From the NCBI RefSeq assembly GCF_021568775.1, contig NZ_JAKGSG010000053.1, forward strand, positions 40,729 through 104,728: DNA of 64,000 nucleotides. The letters run 5' to 3'. The stretch is from Antribacter soli (lineage in GTDB: Bacteria > Actinomycetota > Actinomycetes > Actinomycetales > Cellulomonadaceae). Shown here one piece after another: positions 23,504 to 32,877 of this stretch. How positions within the stretch are numbered: the first letter of the stretch is position 1; the number at the start of each line of letters is the position of its first letter. A program made the position numbers and the translations under genes. A model generated the notes under the pieces. That model was not told the DNA's origin, searched no databases, and saw only the letters and a program-made list of their open reading frames with translations.

Positions 23504-25753
23504 TCAGCCCACGATCCACCGCTGGTTGGTCCCGCCGTTGCAGGTGTACTGCACCAGAGCGGCGCCGTTCGCGGTCGAGAAGCCGAAGACCTCGAGGCAC
23601 AGGCCGCTGTTGACGTTGCGGAACGTCATGCCGCCGGGTGTCCCGGACCGGGTCCACAGCTGATTGGTCCCGCCGTTGCAGGTGTACTGCACGGCAGCGG
23701 TTCCGGGGGCCTGGTTGAACGCCGGGATCTCGAGGCACTTCCCGCTGTTGACGTTCACGAGCCGGTAACTGCTCCCGACGGGCTCCACCGTCCACTGCTG
23801 GTTGGTCCCGCCGTTGCAGGTGTACTGCCTGACGGCCGCCTGGTTCGCGGTGCTGGCGTTCCAGACGTCGGCGCACAGGTTGCTGTTGACGTTGCGGACC
23901 CGGACCGCGGGCGACGGCTGCTGGTTGAGCTGCCACTCCTGCGATCCGTCGGCCAGTGAGGTCTCGAGAGTGAGCGGCGCGCCCGCCGTCGAACCGGTCA
24001 GGTAGAGGTTCGTGTTCGCGGTGGAACGGAGCCTGACGTAGCCGTCCGAGGCGGGGACGACGGTCCAGAGCCCGTTCGCGATGTTGTCGACCCACTGGCC
24101 GATCCGCTGCCCGGCGGTCGCGTTCCCGGTCCAGATCCCTGCTGCGCGGCCACCTGACTTGTTGAGCAGCGTCACCGTGTTGTTCGGCTTGTCCGTCACG
24201 TGCCACAGCTGCGTAGCCGGGTTGGCTGCCGACCCGGCCGCCTCGAGCCGCACGTCCGGGACGTCGGCGTTGCCGAGGTTGGCGTCGTTGGTGTTGTTGC
24301 CGGTCCCGATCACCTGGCCGGTCTTGCGGTTCACGATCTGTTGGTACGCCCCGTTCGACTGCCCCAGGTCGACCTCACCGAACCGGATGACGGGGGTGGT
24401 CGTCGCACCGCCCCACGTCCCCGAGAGGATCGCCACCCGCCCCGTTCCTTCGACGTACTGCAGGGGGCGGCTGTACCCGGCGGGCACGGTCGTCTGGTAC
24501 TCGGTCCAGGTGCCGGTGCTGCTTCCGTCGTTCATCCAGATGCTTCCGCTACCAGCAGCGTTGTAGATGATGCGCCCGTCGGGGAGGGTGCCGATGACCG
24601 GGCTCCCGCCCGTCGCGAGGCGTCGCGATCCGGTGTCCACGGGCAGCTGGCCGATCTCGAGGCCGTTGGGGTCGCCGTCGGCGAAGAACCGCAAGGGGTC
24701 GTCGGCGATCTTGTACCGGACGTTCGAACCCCCACCCCAGTACTCGAACGTGAGGATCCACCTTCCGTCGGTCGTGGGCGCGATCGTCGTCATGCCCGGC
24801 CGGCCACCGCCGATCTGCTGTCCGCCGTTCACGTTGAACGTGTCTCCGGCGACGTCGACGACCGGGGCGCTCCAGGCGGCGCTCGTGCCGTCCCAGGTCC
24901 TGTGCGCCAAGATCTGGGCGTGCGAGTCCGGTGCGGTGTCGTTCGCCGGGTCGAGGGTCGGGACGCCCGTCGTCGTGTTGTAGCCGAGGTAGTCGTTCTC
25001 GTCGGAGTAGTAGGTGACGAGCCGGTTGTTGCGCACCATCAGGTGCGGCTCCCAGACCGGGTCGACCTGCCGGGTGGTGTTCGCCTGCGCGACGTTGGTG
25101 CCTGTGGCCCCCGCGCTGCCGCCCTGCCACCCGCCGGTCGCGATGATGTTGACGAACTCCCAGCTCACGCCCTCGTCGGTGCTCGCGTAGAGCGCGAGGG
25201 CGAGGTCACGGCGGTCGCCGTCGTTCGTCGGCACCCAGCTCGGGTCCGCGGCCTTGCGCTCCCGGTAGTACTCGTCCTCACCGGTGACCAGGCTCGCGAG
25301 GACCAGCGTCCCCGTCCTCAGGTTGCCGACGTCCTGCGGCAGCACGTAGAGGTACGGGCTGGTCCAGTTGCTCGTGTACTTGTCCATCGCCGGGTCGTTG
25401 GACAGCTCGGCCGGCGAGCGCACCTCGGACAGCGGCTGCCAGGAGGTGCCGGAGTCGTCGCTCTTCCAGATCGGCAGGGTCTGACCCACGGCGCCGCCGA
25501 TCGTGTCCGGTGCGGGGTAGTCCACCACCGTCGACTTCTCGAACGCCGCGACCAGCCGTCCGCTCGGCAGCTGCGCCGTCTTCGGGTAGACCACGCAGTT
25601 GCCGAGGCCCTTGAGGCACGGCTCCTGCGCGGGGAGCTGGTACATGACTCCACCGGTCGGGTTGTAGGCCTGTGCGGTCACGACCGGAGCCAGCATCGCC
25701 GCCGAGACGGCCAGGAGCACTCCGAGTGCCGTCGCCTTGATCCTTCTTCTCAT
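23504..25753 (-). CDS. Secreted sialidase-fold glycosidase with two ricin-type domains
   Basis: 749 residues. Signal peptide (LLAVSAAMLAPVVTAQA). The catalytic half, about 35-470, has two Asp boxes (SDDSGTSWQ and STDEGVSWE) typical of the six-bladed sialidase superfamily; the phrase TTIAPTTDGRWILTFEYWGG would suit GH33 or GH93 exo-enzymes. The C-terminal half holds a RICIN-like domain with QLW and QEW motifs, then a beta-trefoil with three QxW repeats (NQQWTV, NQLWTR, NQRWIV), probably binding sugars. It likely trims plant or host glycans outside the cell. Start ATG 25753; two LacI-type operators lie upstream. Confidence 0.82.
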   Translation of the reverse strand: MRRRIKATALGVLLAVSAAMLAPVVTAQAYNPTGGVMYQLPAQEPCLKGLGNCVVYPKTAQLPSGRLVAAFEKSTVVDYPAPDTIGGAVGQTLPIWKSDDSGTSWQPLSEVRSPAELSNDPAMDKYTSNWTSPYLYVLPQDVGNLRTGTLVLASLVTGEDEYYRERKAADPSWVPTNDGDRRDLALALYASTDEGVSWEFVNIIATGGWQGGSAGATGTNVAQANTTRQVDPVWEPHLMVRNNRLVTYYSDENDYLGYNTTTGVPTLDPANDTAPDSHAQILAHRTWDGTSAAWSAPVVDVAGDTFNVNGGQQIGGGRPGMTTIAPTTDGRWILTFEYWGGGSNVRYKIADDPLRFFADGDPNGLEIGQLPVDTGSRRLATGGSPVIGTLPDGRIIYNAAGSGSIWMNDGSSTGTWTEYQTTVPAGYSRPLQYVEGTGRVAILSGTWGGATTTPVIRFGEVDLGQSNGAYQQIVNRKTGQVIGTGNNTNDANLGNADVPDVRLEAAGSAANPATQLWHVTDKPNNTVTLLNKSGGRAAGIWTGNATAGQRIGQWVDNIANGLWTVVPASDGYVRLRSTANTNLYLTGSTAGAPLTLETSLADGSQEWQLNQQPSPAVRVRNVNSNLCADVWNASTANQAAVRQYTCNGGTNQQWTVEPVGSSYRLVNVNSGKCLEIPAFNQAPGTAAVQYTCNGGTNQLWTRSGTPGGMTFRNVNSGLCLEVFGFSTANGAALVQYTCNGGTNQRWIVG

Positions 25754-26134
25754 GCCAGTTCCTCCACTTCCTTGTCGGTCGAAGCAGCTCACTCGTCGCC
25801 CGGCCCGCGGCAGGGGACACCTTGACGGGATCGGCCGGCTGGGGAGACGTCAACCGTCAGCCAGTCGTCCCGGGCCATGGACGAGTGAGGTGGCGGATCG
25901 AGCGGGATCAGTCCGCCCCGTGAGGTACTTCGCCGTCGCCTCCGAGGCTGTCGTGCGGTGCACTGACCGACCACGCTGTCTGTCGCCGATCTGCACCTTA
26001 GGGCAGGATGTTACCGATAACAAGACCAATGTGACCGGTAACATCGGTTCGCCTCGTTGCTCGCGATCGAGCCCGGCGGACCGTGTCCGGGCGCGCTTCA
26101 GTCGTCGGCCGGCGTGCGGGTCACAAGCACATCC
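25754..26134. other. Upstream region of the glycosidase, non-coding
   Basis: No gene is visible on either strand. The right part contains two tandem operator-like palindromes (26009-26043) near a G+C-poorer stretch that probably holds the promoter of the secreted glycosidase. Confidence 0.5.
26009..26043. promoter_or_regulatory. Two tandem LacI-type operators
   Basis: TGTTACCGATAACA (26009-26022) and TGTGACCGGTAACA (26030-26043) are 14-bp near-palindromes with the central CG typical of LacI-family sites. They are spaced 21 bp start to start, two helical turns, so dimers would lie on one face of the DNA. They are the only such sites upstream of the glycosidase; the regulator is not next to it. 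Confidence 0.55.
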
Positions 26135-26785
26135 CTAGCTCGCGGCGGCGACCGCCTCCGCGATCGGCGTCCCACCGTTGCCGAACGCGATGGTCCGCCC
26201 GACGGTGCCGCCGTCGGCCAGGACCGCGGCGGCGACCGCGGCGACGTCGGCCCGCGAGACCCGGCCGTCGCCGGGGTTCGTCACCTCGATGAGGCCCGTG
26301 GGCTCGTCCAGCGTGAGCGGACCGGGGGCGAGGATCGTGTAGTCGAGCCCGAGGGCGCGCAGGTGCTCGTCGGCCGCGCTCTTCGCGTCGGCGTAGGCGA
26401 AGAACGAGCTGGTCTCGGGGACGCCATGGTCGGGGCCCGCGCCGATGTAGGACACCATGACGTAGCGCGCGACGCCCGCCGCCTTCGCGGCGTCCATCGA
26501 GCGGACGGCGGCGTCGCGGTCCACGGCGTAGGTGCGCGCGGGGTTCCCGCCGCCCGCGCCCGCCGACCAGACGACGGCGTCCTGCCCCCGCACGAGCTCG
26601 GCGAGCCCGGCGGTGTCGAGCTTCTCGACGTCGGCGACCAGCGGGGTCGCGCCCGTGGCTGCGACCTCCTCCAGATGGTCGGGGTTGCGGATCACACTGG
26701 TGACGTCGTCGCCCCGCTCCACGAGGAGCGGAGCGAGCAGGAGCGCGATCTTTCCGTGGCCGCCGATGATCAGGACGCGGGACAT
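26135..26785 (-). CDS. NAD(P)-binding SDR/NmrA-like protein
   Basis: 216 residues. The Rossmann start is VLIIGGHGKIALLLAPLLVE, with H in place of one usual Gly. Then come VWSAGAGGGNP, YVMVSYIGAG and YADAKSAADEHLRALGLDYT, the atypical-SDR pattern of the NmrA/YwnB type (TilAPGPLT). Active-site Tyr-x-x-x-Lys is present as YADAK. It probably reduces quinone-like compounds or acts as a redox sensor; the substrate is unknown. A ribosome site lies before ATG 26785 (GGAAG). Free-standing gene. Confidence 0.82.
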   Translation of the reverse strand: MSRVLIIGGHGKIALLLAPLLVERGDDVTSVIRNPDHLEEVAATGATPLVADVEKLDTAGLAELVRGQDAVVWSAGAGGGNPARTYAVDRDAAVRSMDAAKAAGVARYVMVSYIGAGPDHGVPETSSFFAYADAKSAADEHLRALGLDYTILAPGPLTLDEPTGLIEVTNPGDGRVSRADVAAVAAAVLADGGTVGRTIAFGNGGTPIAEAVAAAS

Positions 26786-26890
26786 GGGGCTTCCTTCCGT
26801 CAGGTTCGGCTCCAGGCTATGCCGGACGGCGGCGCGCCCGCCGGGCCGATGGGTCCACCTCTTGGGGGGCCCACCGGCCGTCGGCGGCCG

Positions 26891-27271
26891 CTACAGGTAG
26901 GGCCTGGTGATCAGCTCGATGTAGTGGCCTGCCGGGTCCAGGAGGTAGACGCCCCGGCCGCCGTGCCCGGTGTTCGTCTCTCCCGGTCGTGCTCGCTGCG
27001 GGTCGGCCCAGTGGTCGCGCTTCTCGGCCTGGATCTTGGCGTAGGCGCGATCGAAGTGGGCATCGTCCATCAGGAACGCGTAGTGCTGGGGCGGGAAGTC
27101 GATCGGCGTCGCGGCGAACTGCAGCAGGAAGCCGTCGTCGAACTGCAGGTTGGTGAACGGGCCCCAGGAGGGCGCGTCCTCGAGCTCGAGGAGGTCGCGG
27201 AAGAAGGCGGCCGAGGCCGCCGTGTCCTTGGCCGCGACGATGGTGTGGTTGAAGCTGGCGGTCATGGTCAT
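26891..27271 (-). CDS. VOC/glyoxalase-superfamily protein
   Basis: 126 residues: FNHTIVAAKDTAASAAFFRD opens the first beta-alpha-beta-beta-beta unit and GRGVYLLDPAGHYIELITRP closes the second, with the metal-type H (N-terminal) and E (near the C-terminus). This is the standard single-chain vicinal-oxygen-chelate protein: dioxygenase, glyoxalase or resistance type. The substrate cannot be predicted. Start ATG 27271 or 27265. It lies head-to-tail 106 nt upstream of the SDR-like gene. Confidence 0.85.
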   Translation of the reverse strand: MTMTASFNHTIVAAKDTAASAAFFRDLLELEDAPSWGPFTNLQFDDGFLLQFAATPIDFPPQHYAFLMDDAHFDRAYAKIQAEKRDHWADPQRARPGETNTGHGGRGVYLLDPAGHYIELITRPYL

Positions 27272-27506
27272 CTCTCTGTCGGTTGGTCGTTCCTGCGTGT
27301 GGCTTCAGGAACCCGACGGCGGGCCGCGGGCAGCAGCGTTGCTGCGCGGCATCGATGACGTCAGACGACGACCGGATCGCCCATCTGTGCGTGGCTGCGA
27401 GCAGCCTGACCGGTCATCACGGTCGCGAGGCTAACAGCGAATCCGCGCCCCGGGCAACGAAACCCATCGACCGTTGCCGGTGTCAGGGGCCGGCCTGGGG
27501 TGAAGC

Positions 27507-27938
27507 GTGCTCATCCGAGGCGCGGTCCCTGACGATGCGCGTGCCACCGCCCTGCTACTCGGCCAGCTCGGGTATCCGACCTCGGCGGAGAAGGTCGCCG
27601 CCCGGTTCGCGCGCCTCGCCGAGAGTGAGAACGACCCCGCATGGGTCGCGGTCGATCCGCACGATGAAGAAGTCATCCTTGGATTTGCCGCCGGACACCT
27701 CTTCTGGCCCTACGAGCTCGACACGCCAGTGGCCGAGCTGACCGCTCTCGTCGTCACCGAACGGCGCCGTGGCGCCGGAGCTGGCCGGGCCCTCGTGGCG
27801 ACTTTCGAGGAGTGGGCGACGGCTGCGGGCAGCAGCCGCGCCACCGTCGCATCGTCCTTCCGCCGCACAGGGGCTCACGCCTTCTACGAGAGGCTTGGAT
27901 ATGAGCAGCTCGCGAAGAAGTTGGAGAAGACGCTCTGA
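27507..27938 (+). CDS. GNAT-family N-acetyltransferase
   Basis: 143 residues: IRGAVPDDARATALLLGQLG is the typical opening. Motif A is LTALVVTERRRGAGAGRALV, with the acetyl-CoA loop RRRGAGAG, and motif B is RRTGAHAFYERLGYEQLAKK. The substrate is unknown. It is the last ordinary gene before the left repeat of the tRNA-linked island (28089). Confidence 0.88.
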   Translation: MLIRGAVPDDARATALLLGQLGYPTSAEKVAARFARLAESENDPAWVAVDPHDEEVILGFAAGHLFWPYELDTPVAELTALVVTERRRGAGAGRALVATFEEWATAAGSSRATVASSFRRTGAHAFYERLGYEQLAKKLEKTL

Positions 27939-28088
27939 GCGAGACGATGAGCGAAGAGATCTCTGAAACAAGCTCTGGCCGACTCGCCTGAAGAGCACCC
28001 TGGTCCTTCGAGGACCCGACGATTGGTCCGGTCGATCAGGTCTCCGGGTCCACTCAGGAGAGATTCCTGGGTTGACCTGGCCCGATAT

Positions 28089-28124
28089 GGTGCCCCGTGC
28101 AGGACTTGAACCCGCGACCGAGAG
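28089..28124 (+). repeat. Left attachment repeat (copy of tRNA 3' end)
   Basis: 36 bp identical to 40267-40302. It corresponds to the T arm, acceptor 3' strand, discriminator and CC of the tRNA. The flanking bases differ on both sides. It cannot form a tRNA by itself because the D arm and anticodon arm are missing. Confidence 0.85.
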
Positions 28125-28746
28125 GAGGCTTCCGAGGCCATTGGCGGACCCAGAAACCGGGCTAGGTATCCGCGGAATCTCTTGGGATTCTGCGGGTTGA
28201 CGCCGGGCGTCGGTCGGCAGTCTATCCGGTCGTCCACGGGTTGATGCGGGTTCAATCGGGCAGGTTCTGAGGGGGAGGGTCAGGTCGTCACGCGAAACGC
28301 GGACGTCGCCCCCTCGGTCAAGGGTCGCGCGGCTCCGCGCATCTCGGGACTCGGGGCAGTGATGCGTGCACCGATCGAGCGAGACAGCGAGAGCACCTAG
28401 CCGCTGGCACCGTGAAGTTGTCACATCGAGGCTCGTGATCGCACCACGGACTCCTCCTGACTTACGCCATTTAGTGCGTGTCGTGGCCTCGAGCGCTGTT
28501 TTGAAGGTCGTGGGCACACGGGCCCCGATCAGTGCGCTCCGACGTGCAACCAGCCGATCAAACCCGTAGTCACAGCGCCACGCGGTCTGCCGCCTGTCGA
28601 ACATGGCCGAAGTCAGGACGGCGTGGGCGCCGTGGCGCTGGAGGACGGCACGTTCCTCGACGTCGCGATAGTGGAGCGGGAGCGCTGGGTCTTGGACCTG
28701 GCTGTGCGTGGGCCTTCACCGAGCCCAGGTTGAAATCCAGGGATGA
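28125..28746. other. Left end of the island, no intact gene
   Basis: Only fragments are seen, for example a plus-strand stretch reading ALEDGTFLDVAIVERERW near 28640 with no start. An imperfect hairpin (CCGCGGAATC..GATTCTGCGG, 28171-28196) lies close to the repeat; similar GTTGGGTTTCTG-like words occur near the other end (about 40190-40210) and might be old integrase arm sites. Confidence 0.3.
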
Positions 28747-29529
28747 TCAGGACGCCTGCGACAGAGCGCTTGCGATCACTGCGGCGGTCTTCTGCGGAGC
28801 CTCGTCCGGGAGGAGGAACACCGAGCCGGGAATCGTCACCAGGGTCACGTTGTGGGCCGCTTGGAGTGTGGCGCGCTCGGCGTCGGTGAGGCCTCCGTCC
28901 CCCTTTTCGGCGTGGACCACCCACACAGGATTGTCAGACGCGGCCAGCTGCGCAGCGAAGTCCCGGTCTTCGGCGATGTAGTCGAGGTACTCGCCGCTTG
29001 CTCGGACCGAATCGCCGGCCCTGTTCTGCTTGAAGTCCTCGATCAGTTCCTTCTTGTGCCGCTCAGGTGTCTTGGCAGATCTGGCCATCAGTGGCATGAG
29101 CCGGAGCAGCACGGCCATCGGCCAGCTGCCTACCTTCTGCGACGCCCGTACGACGGCGCGGAAGAACCGAGCCTCATCCTCAGTCGTCAGGCTGATGCCG
29201 AGGAGTACGACCGGGCCCTGGAAGTGCCCTGACAGCACCATGTCCAGGGCCACTGTCGCGCCGTGGGAGAAGCCTACGACCACGTCGCACCCGTGTGCTT
29301 TGGCCAGTTCGCCAGCCCGACGGGACAGGGCGGGGATGGACACGTCTTCGGACACAGGCGCGCCTGCCATGCCCGGCAGTGTCGTGGCCACCAAGCGAAA
29401 CCCGGACAGCGCCGGGTCAGCCATCACGAGGTCGAACGACCGAGCCGCGTTGGCTCCGCCCGGTAGGAGCAGGACCGATCGATCCGCATCCGGTGGTCCC
29501 GATGTCAGAAGCTCCCAGGCTTCCCTCAT
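28747..29529 (-). CDS. Alpha/beta hydrolase-fold protein lacking the usual catalytic His
   Basis: 260 residues. LLLPGGANAARSFD, the nucleophile elbow VVGFSHGATVALD and an acid-strand segment WVVHAEKGDGG identify the fold. The place where Gly-x-Gly-His normally stands reads IPGSVFLLPDEAP, without His, so hydrolysis may be impaired or the His may be elsewhere. ATG 29529 has GGAGG 6 nt upstream; GTG 29535 is an alternative. Function unknown. Confidence 0.75.
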   Translation of the reverse strand: MREAWELLTSGPPDADRSVLLLPGGANAARSFDLVMADPALSGFRLVATTLPGMAGAPVSEDVSIPALSRRAGELAKAHGCDVVVGFSHGATVALDMVLSGHFQGPVVLLGISLTTEDEARFFRAVVRASQKVGSWPMAVLLRLMPLMARSAKTPERHKKELIEDFKQNRAGDSVRASGEYLDYIAEDRDFAAQLAASDNPVWVVHAEKGDGGLTDAERATLQAAHNVTLVTIPGSVFLLPDEAPQKTAAVIASALSQAS

Positions 29530-29717
29530 GGCCACCTCCGAATAGTGGACTCCTACTCATGAACGGTAGGCCCAACGATCCCCGCCAGCAGGCTGGAGTT
29601 CTGATGATCCGTGACGCACTCGGCGACAGGGTCATCTTGATCGGTTGCGCTGGTTGGCCCAGGACGCGGCGGCGGAGGGCTACGGCGAGTACCGACTTGC
29701 GTCATTTAGAGCTCGTT

Positions 29718-30235
29718 TCAGAATGGCTGGTCGGGCAGTTTGCGCCAGCAGATGATCGCGCAGGCGAGGTGCATGAGGCCCAGGCGGAGGTCGGCGCGGC
29801 GTTCGTAGCGGGTGCGCAGGCGTTTGTGCTGGTGCAGCCAGGCGAATGAGCGTTCGACGACCCACCGCTTCTTGCCGAGTCCGGACCCGTGGGCGGTGCC
29901 CCGGCGGGCGATCTTGGGGGCGGTGCCGCGGGCGCGCAGCTGGCGGCGGTAGATGTCGTAGTCGTAGCCGCGGTCGGCGAACAGCCGTCTGGGCTTGCGG
30001 CGCGGCCGCCCGACCACGCCGCGGATCGCGGGCAGCGAGTCGACCAGTGGTAGCAGCTGGGTGACGTCGTGGCGGTTCCCACCGGTCAGACTCACCTGCA
30101 GGGGCACGCCGTTCGCGTCGACAATCAGGTGGTGCTTGGAGCCGGGGCGGGCGGCGTCGGAGCCGGAAGCAGCGGGCGTACTTGCTCCCACAGCCCGTCA
30201 GCGACCAGATCGTCGATCACGATCCCGCAGCACGC
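29718..30235 (-). pseudogene. IS5-family transposase with internal deletion
   Basis: The C-terminal part is intact: HHLIVDANGVPLQVSLTGG (first Asp), RRLFADRGYDYDIYRRQL (second Asp) and KKRWVVERSFAWLHQHKRLR (Glu), the DDE set of IS5/IS1182-like enzymes. Upstream, a start-like piece (IDDLVADGLWEQVRPLLPA) is in another frame and joins directly to the first catalytic strand, so 80 or more codons are missing. It is an inactive copy within the tRNA-linked island. Confidence 0.8.
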
Positions 30236-30334
30236 CCGATCCACCCGAACTGGGCACACCGGACACACCGGTTATTCTTCTCCAAACCCGGCACGAGACC
30301 GTAGGCTGTGTCTCCCGGAACCTGGGAGGCCACC

Positions 30335-32257
30335 GTGGACGGAGAGCCCGACCCGCGCACCGCCACGCACGCGCCGGGCTTTCTTGCCCTGGTGGCCGCG
30401 TTGCGCCGACCCGGCGACGCCGACCACGCCCTGGTGGCCCGCGCGACCAAGGTCGGGTACTGGTTGACGACGGAGGCCATCGAACGGATCCGGGTCGGCA
30501 CCACGCTGCCGTCGCCCGAGGAGCTGACCGGCTACCTCGCCGCCTGCGAGGTGCCGCCCGCGGCACGGCATCCGTGGCTGGACGTGTTGCGGCGATTCCG
30601 TGGCGAGACGGGGCCTTACGCCACCACGATCAATGTGCTCAGGGCGGTCCAGGGTGTCGTGCGGGCGGCGCGGCCCCTGTTCGACGCGGTGCCGGACGGG
30701 TTCGTGGACGCGGCCCAACGCCTCGTCCGGCTGCAGGCCCACCTGGACGAGGCAGTGGCGACGGCCCGACGAAACCGGCCCATGGTGGGCCCCGCCAGGA
30801 CGTTCCACCAGACCGGCGTGCCCGGGCACAGCGAGGTATGGCGGCATCGGGCGATCTTCCGGTACATGGTCGCAACGGTCCGACCCGGGGACTACGCCCG
30901 GCAGCTTTCCGATCGGTGTGCGCGCGCGTTCGGGCCGGCCCGCGATGCGCTGGACGCCCTGTGCCGCACGTTCGACGGCGACCCGGCGATCGACTCCGTC
31001 GCCCGGATCTGCGCCGAACTCGACGAATTTCTCGCGGCGGTCCGCGCGGAGGCACCCGCCGACGCCGACAAGGCGGCGATGCCCGCCCCGGCCCGCACGC
31101 TGCTGGTGACCTTGGACCCGGAACAGGTGGCGGCGCTGCCCCGGTTGTGCGGACCGTGGCGGGCGATGACCGGCCTCGACGTGCCGGTCGACCGGGTGCT
31201 GGCCGAAGCGGCTATGGCCGAGATCTACGAAGACCGGGACCTCGCCGTCCCGCCCATCCACTGGGTGGACTCGCCGGTCGCCGCCCTGCAGCTGCTGAAG
31301 GTAGCCGACGCTGGGCCGTCACTGTCCATCTTCAACGGTAGCCCCATCCCACCCGTCCGGGCCTTCGCCGACGCCCCGACCCTGCCGCCGGGGACGTGGC
31401 CGGCCTCGGCACCGGACTGGGACCTCGGCGACCAGGCCGACCCGACGGCGTTGTGGCACCTGGCGGACGCGTTCGACCTGCTGATGTTCGACGCCTACGG
31501 CCCGCCCGTCGAGGGTGCCCACGGCTACTCGGTCGAGTCGATCCTGGCGGGCTCGGTGCACCGCGTGATCGGGCCGGACGCGCAGTGCCCACCGGCGTAC
31601 CCCGCCTGGCTGTCGACATACTGGCTCGGGTTCTTCGACCTCGCCCGGGACCTGGACCTGGTCCGCTACGGGGCCGGCACCGACGCCGTACTCGAACTGG
31701 CGGTCGAGGTCGGCCAGACTGGCATCGGATGGTGGTGGCCGCACCGCGACCTGTGCGTCATCTCCCGGCGGCCGGTGGCGATGGCCACCGAGGAGTTGAC
31801 CGGCCGCGAACGCGGCCGGCGCCTGCACCGCGGGGACGGGCCGGTACTGGAGTTCGCCGACGGCACGCGGTACTACGCCTGGCACGGCACCCCGGTCCCG
31901 GCCGACCTGATCGAGGAGGGCTGGTCGGTCACCCGGATTCTCAGCGAACCCAACCTCGAGGTGCGTCGTTGCGCGATCGAACGCCACGGTTGGCCCAGGT
32001 TCATCGACGAGGCCGGGCTGCGCCAGGTCGGCCAGCCGGCCCTCGACCCCGGCAACCCCGGCCAGACGCTGACCCTCTACGACGTGCCGTGGGGCGGCCG
32101 GATCCTGGTGTGCAGCAACGCCAGTCTGGAACGCGACGGCACCCGCCGCCGGTACGGAGTCGAGGTCCGGGGCTCCGACGACGATCCGGTCCGTGCCGCC
32201 GCCAGCCTGTTCGGGCTGAGCCGGGAGCATTACCTGACCATGCAGCGCGCGACCTGA
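30335..32257 (+). CDS. DUF6745 domain protein
   Basis: 640 residues. The N-terminal region is helical. The C-terminal half (from about 330) has the DUF6745 look: WWWPHRDLCVISRRPVAM, then a leucine/charged repeat LHRGDGPVLEFADGTRYYAW HGTPVP and NLEVRRCAIERHGWPRFI. No catalytic motif is evident. GTG 30335 has GGGAGG 5 nt upstream; GTG 30308 is in frame but without a ribosome site. It lies 13 nt before a small partner gene, an arrangement that also occurs in other actinobacteria. Role unknown. Confidence 0.7.
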   Translation: MDGEPDPRTATHAPGFLALVAALRRPGDADHALVARATKVGYWLTTEAIERIRVGTTLPSPEELTGYLAACEVPPAARHPWLDVLRRFRGETGPYATTINVLRAVQGVVRAARPLFDAVPDGFVDAAQRLVRLQAHLDEAVATARRNRPMVGPARTFHQTGVPGHSEVWRHRAIFRYMVATVRPGDYARQLSDRCARAFGPARDALDALCRTFDGDPAIDSVARICAELDEFLAAVRAEAPADADKAAMPAPARTLLVTLDPEQVAALPRLCGPWRAMTGLDVPVDRVLAEAAMAEIYEDRDLAVPPIHWVDSPVAALQLLKVADAGPSLSIFNGSPIPPVRAFADAPTLPPGTWPASAPDWDLGDQADPTALWHLADAFDLLMFDAYGPPVEGAHGYSVESILAGSVHRVIGPDAQCPPAYPAWLSTYWLGFFDLARDLDLVRYGAGTDAVLELAVEVGQTGIGWWWPHRDLCVISRRPVAMATEELTGRERGRRLHRGDGPVLEFADGTRYYAWHGTPVPADLIEEGWSVTRILSEPNLEVRRCAIERHGWPRFIDEAGLRQVGQPALDPGNPGQTLTLYDVPWGGRILVCSNASLERDGTRRRYGVEVRGSDDDPVRAAASLFGLSREHYLTMQRAT

Positions 32258-32270
32258 ACCGGAGGCCCCC

Positions 32271-32663
32271 GTGACCGACACCCGCCGCATCGAAGCCCAG
32301 CCCACCGTCGAGGTGGACATCCCCGTCTTGACCGGACTCCAACGCCAGGGCGACGTCGCCATCATCCCGGTGGGCATGGCCTACCGCCTCGACCAGTCGC
32401 CGCCGGTGCCGGTGCCGGCCGAGGGGATCGCGCTGATCAGCGGCGAGACCGGCCATACCCACCTGCTCGTCGCCGACGGCCCGGTGACCTGGACGACCGT
32501 GCCGTGGCACTACCGCGACGTGGGAATGTTCACGGTCGCCGCGGAAGCGGTGGCCTATGTCCTGCACCCAGAGCACGCAGCGCTCGGCTGCGGACCGGGG
32601 GAGTACCTGGTGCGGCGGCAGGAGGAGATGACGCCGAACGGATGGCGAGTGGTCGCCGACTGA
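32271..32663 (+). CDS. Small partner protein of the DUF6745 gene
   Basis: 130 residues from a GTG with a good CGGAGG site. It is beta-rich with a cupin-like middle: PAEGIALISGETGHTHLLVA and an HPEHAALGCGPGEYLVRRQEE end. The HTHLL stretch and HPEHAALGCGPG recall a small beta-barrel that could bind metal, but this is not a firm assignment. Coupled to the preceding gene by a 13-nt gap. Confidence 0.6.
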   Translation: MTDTRRIEAQPTVEVDIPVLTGLQRQGDVAIIPVGMAYRLDQSPPVPVPAEGIALISGETGHTHLLVADGPVTWTTVPWHYRDVGMFTVAAEAVAYVLHPEHAALGCGPGEYLVRRQEEMTPNGWRVVAD

Positions 32664-32877
32664 GTGGCCGTTTCTCAACGCGTCGCGCCGGGCGGCGCCA
32701 CACATCCAGATCAACCAGCCGTACGGGCTGTGGACACCGCAATGGTTGCGGGCCGAAGGGTGACTGGAGGAGCGGGAATCCCGCGTCATCGTTCATACCC
32801 GGGAGCTTCGCCAGCGGGCGGGCTGCCCTTGTTCGGTGCGCAGGTAGGTGCGGTCGAGATTTCTGCTGGGACTCGTG

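Noticed and set aside
23504..23960. DNA tandem repeats near the end of the glycosidase
   Set aside because: They are the three coding repeats of the ricin beta-trefoil, diverged at codon level.
28089..28124. A second tRNA gene at the left repeat
   Set aside because: Only the T arm and acceptor 3' strand are present; no D arm or anticodon arm follows.
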